NCBI GenBank assembly: GCA_012798025.1
Contig: JAAZNX010000196.1
Span: 1 to 7,637 of the forward strand
Direction of reading: 5' to 3'
From: Methanothrix sp.
GTDB lineage: Archaea > Halobacteriota > Methanosarcinia > Methanotrichales > Methanotrichaceae
Length of the DNA stretch: 7,637 nt
Numbering within the stretch: the stretch's first letter is position 1; each line of letters starts with the position of its first letter. The notes beneath the pieces are model-generated. The model saw nothing but the letters and a program-made list of their open reading frames with translations. It was not told where the DNA came from and did not search any database. This document shows positions 6,031 through 7,637 of the stretch, piece by piece. A program made the translations under genes and the position numbers.

Positions 6031-7637
6031 CTCATCGCCTCCACAAGGCCACTTGTCCATGCGAGCCTTGCCTCATCCAGGTCCAGGTCGGCCACAGCCA
6101 CACCAGCCCTTTTCATCACGATCCTTCTTTCCCGGGACACTTTTCCAATCTCCATCGGCTCCAGGTTGTAGCTCCTCAAGAGGTCGATCAGACGTCCCTC
6201 TTTTCCGGGCCAGGCTTCCAGCACAAATCCAGATGACTCGGAGAAGAGGAGCTTGTCGGTTCTCATGCCAGCATCTCCGGCGTTGTCCAGGTTCAGATCA
6301 AGCCCGAATTTGGCAGGCCGGGCCAGCGCCATCTCCATAGCAGTGCAGGCCAGCCCGCCATTGGAGATATCGTGGGCCGATGCCAGAAGGCCTTCGTCTA
6401 TTGCGTCGATGACAGCATAGATCATTCTCCTCTCCAGGTCGAAGCGGACGATGGGAACGTTGGCTCCAGTAATATTGAATATGGTCCTGTAGTACTCAGA
6501 GCCGCCCAGCTCATCGAACCTTGGGCCGATGAGGTACAGCCTATCTCCTGCAGCCTTGAATTCCTGAGTTATAGCTTTTCCAATATCCTTGATTATACCG
6601 ACGCAGGCGATGATCGGGGACGGGTCAACAGAGCCTTGAGGCGATTCATTGTAGAAGCTCACATTTCCAGATACTATTGGAACGGGCTGGTTCTCATAGC
6701 CCTTCAGCCAGATCTGTTTGCAGGAATCCGATAGGCCCTTCACGCCTTCTCGGAACTCCCAGAAGGCCTCAGGCTTCTCAGGATTCCCGTAGTTCAGGCA
6801 GTCGGTGATGGTTGAAGGCGTAGCGCCTATGGCTGCAACGTTACGCATGGCTTCCGCAACGGCAGTAGCACCTCCCCAGTAAGGGCTGATTCTGCCGTAG
6901 AATGGGTTGCAGTCCACTGCAATAGCCACACCGAACTTCTCGCCTCGCACAGGTGCAATCAAGCCCGCATCGGCCTCACCGGGCCGGATAACTGTGTTGC
7001 CCATGACTTCGGTATCATAATATCTGTAAACATGCTCTCTGGAAGCAATATTTGGGGACTTGAGAATCTTCAGCAGAACGGAGTTGTAATCGGCAGGTTC
7101 ATTCGTCTCCGGCTCGACCAGGATGAATGTGCGAGGTGCCTCCTCGCGTTGGTATCTTATGCCGCCGGTGAGATGCTGGATGGGCACGTCGCAGACGATC
7201 TCGCCCTTGTGTCTGACAACGAACCTATCGCCGCTGTTGATCTTTCCTACAACGCTCGCTCTCGCTCCCTCGTAGACATTGGGCAGGTCCCAGTCCTCAT
7301 TGTAGATCTTCAGGATCTTCTCGCGCAGGTGCACGGGCGAGATTATCAAGAAACGCTCCTGGGTCTCTGCGATGCTCAGGACCTCAGGTGGGAAGTCGCC
7401 TGCTTTATGCATGTCATCCAGGTTTATCTCCATGCCAAAGCCGCCTGCGGCACCCATCTCGGATGTAGCGCAGGTGAAACCTCCGCCGCCCAAGTCCTTG
7501 AAGCCTATCTCAACGCCTTCTTCACGAACCAGTCTGAATAGATCGTCGTTGGCCTTGAAGAGCACATTCTTCAGGAAGGGATCTGGGATCTGCACTGCGC
7601 CGCGGTTTGTCTCTTCATCCTCTTCTCGCAGGGCTTC
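6027..7637 (-). CDS. purL: FGAM synthase catalytic subunit PurL, 5' end beyond window
   Basis: PurL catalyses the ATP-dependent amidation of FGAR to FGAM, using ammonia supplied by PurQ. The reading frame is open to the right edge, so the visible 536 residues are the C-terminal part of a protein usually of about 710-750 residues. The missing part would hold the linker, the first AIR synthase-like N-domain and the start of its partner domain. Seen, counting from the edge, are VQIPDP (15-20), the glycine-rich GFKDLGGGGFTCATSEM (45-61) and SIAETQERFLII (88-99). These are followed by the second-half signatures VDCNPFYGRISPYWGG (242-257), AMRNVAAIGATPSTITDCLNYGNPEKPE (263-290), VSGNVSFYNES (322-332) and AHDISNGGLACTAMEMA (421-437). 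These are the nucleotide- and substrate-binding segments of this family. There is no C-terminal glutaminase domain; that role is taken by the next gene. It is probably the first of the three visible pur genes in one transcript. Confidence 0.96.
   Translation of the reverse strand, partial: EALREEDEETNRGAVQIPDPFLKNVLFKANDDLFRLVREEGVEIGFKDLGGGGFTCATSEMGAAGGFGMEINLDDMHKAGDFPPEVLSIAETQERFLIISPVHLREKILKIYNEDWDLPNVYEGARASVVGKINSGDRFVVRHKGEIVCDVPIQHLTGGIRYQREEAPRTFILVEPETNEPADYNSVLLKILKSPNIASREHVYRYYDTEVMGNTVIRPGEADAGLIAPVRGEKFGVAIAVDCNPFYGRISPYWGGATAVAEAMRNVAAIGATPSTITDCLNYGNPEKPEAFWEFREGVKGLSDSCKQIWLKGYENQPVPIVSGNVSFYNESPQGSVDPSPIIACVGIIKDIGKAITQEFKAAGDRLYLIGPRFDELGGSEYYRTIFNITGANVPIVRFDLERRMIYAVIDAIDEGLLASAHDISNGGLACTAMEMALARPAKFGLDLNLDNAGDAGMRTDKLLFSESSGFVLEAWPGKEGRLIDLLRSYNLEPMEIGKVSRERRIVMKRAGVAVADLDLDEARLAWTSGLVEAMR
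6038..6042 (-). promoter_or_regulatory. Shine-Dalgarno site deciding the purQ start
   Basis: GGAGG on the minus strand, within the last codons of purL, sits 7 bases before the ATG at 6030. It selects that start over the upstream ATG at 6060. Confidence 0.8.

Noticed and set aside
5888..6340. Plus-strand open frame across the purL-purQ junction
   Set aside because: The product is proline/serine/arginine-rich low-complexity sequence, opposite two genes with clear catalytic motifs.
7032..7541. Plus-strand open frame of 169 codons opposite purL
   Set aside because: It lies wholly inside the well-supported purL; its length follows from codon bias, and no Shine-Dalgarno site or domain is visible.
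7593..7595. GTG at 7595 as the start of purL
   Set aside because: The frame stays open to the window edge, and the residues at this point correspond to the middle of the first half of PurL, so the true start lies outside.
1..7637. CRISPR array, transposon, tRNA or rRNA gene, or defence system
   Set aside because: No regularly spaced repeats, transposase-like or nuclease-like genes, terminal repeats or RNA-gene patterns were seen; about 97 percent of the window is covered by metabolic and ligase genes.

Overview
The window looks like part of a methanogenic archaeal chromosome, most likely from the Methanosarcinales and perhaps Methanothrix (formerly Methanosaeta). The reasons are the archaeal-type ATP-dependent DNA ligase, the separate PurS/PurQ/small PurL subunits, a stand-alone ACT-domain protein in front of an ACT-less homoserine dehydrogenase, strong GGAGG ribosome binding sites and a moderate GC content. 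The genus is inferred from gene content and general familiarity; no search was run. All coding sequences appear intact, except that the 5' end of purL lies beyond the right edge.

Bases 1-215 are an AT-rich leader without a supported gene. It holds two short inverted repeats (7-20 and 68-81), an imperfect direct repeat, a cluster of three G4 tracts (116-133) and a weak TATA-like element (164-171). A rightward cluster follows: a double-ACT protein (216-722), homoserine dehydrogenase (719-1726), ATP-dependent DNA ligase (1741-3414) and histidinol dehydrogenase hisD (3456-4760). The first pair overlaps by ATGA and the later gaps are 14 and 41 bases, so one transcript is likely. It mixes threonine/methionine-branch synthesis, DNA repair/replication and the last steps of histidine synthesis.

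A leftward purine cluster, purL-purQ-purS, fills 7637-4757. Both of its junctions are ATGA overlaps with good Shine-Dalgarno sequences inside the preceding gene, so translation is probably coupled. The three products would form the FGAM synthase complex (step 4 of IMP synthesis). The two clusters converge and share the palindrome TTAA at 4757-4760, where the stop codons of hisD and purS overlap on opposite strands.

The most notable protein is PurS. At 160 residues it is twice the usual size and reads as two PurS domains in tandem, a covalent version of the PurS dimer. The other point worth following is the translationally coupled ACT-Hom pair, which suggests a regulatory domain supplied in trans. 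I found no mobile element, CRISPR array, RNA gene or clearly new multi-gene system; this is mostly ordinary core metabolism with a few unusual arrangements.
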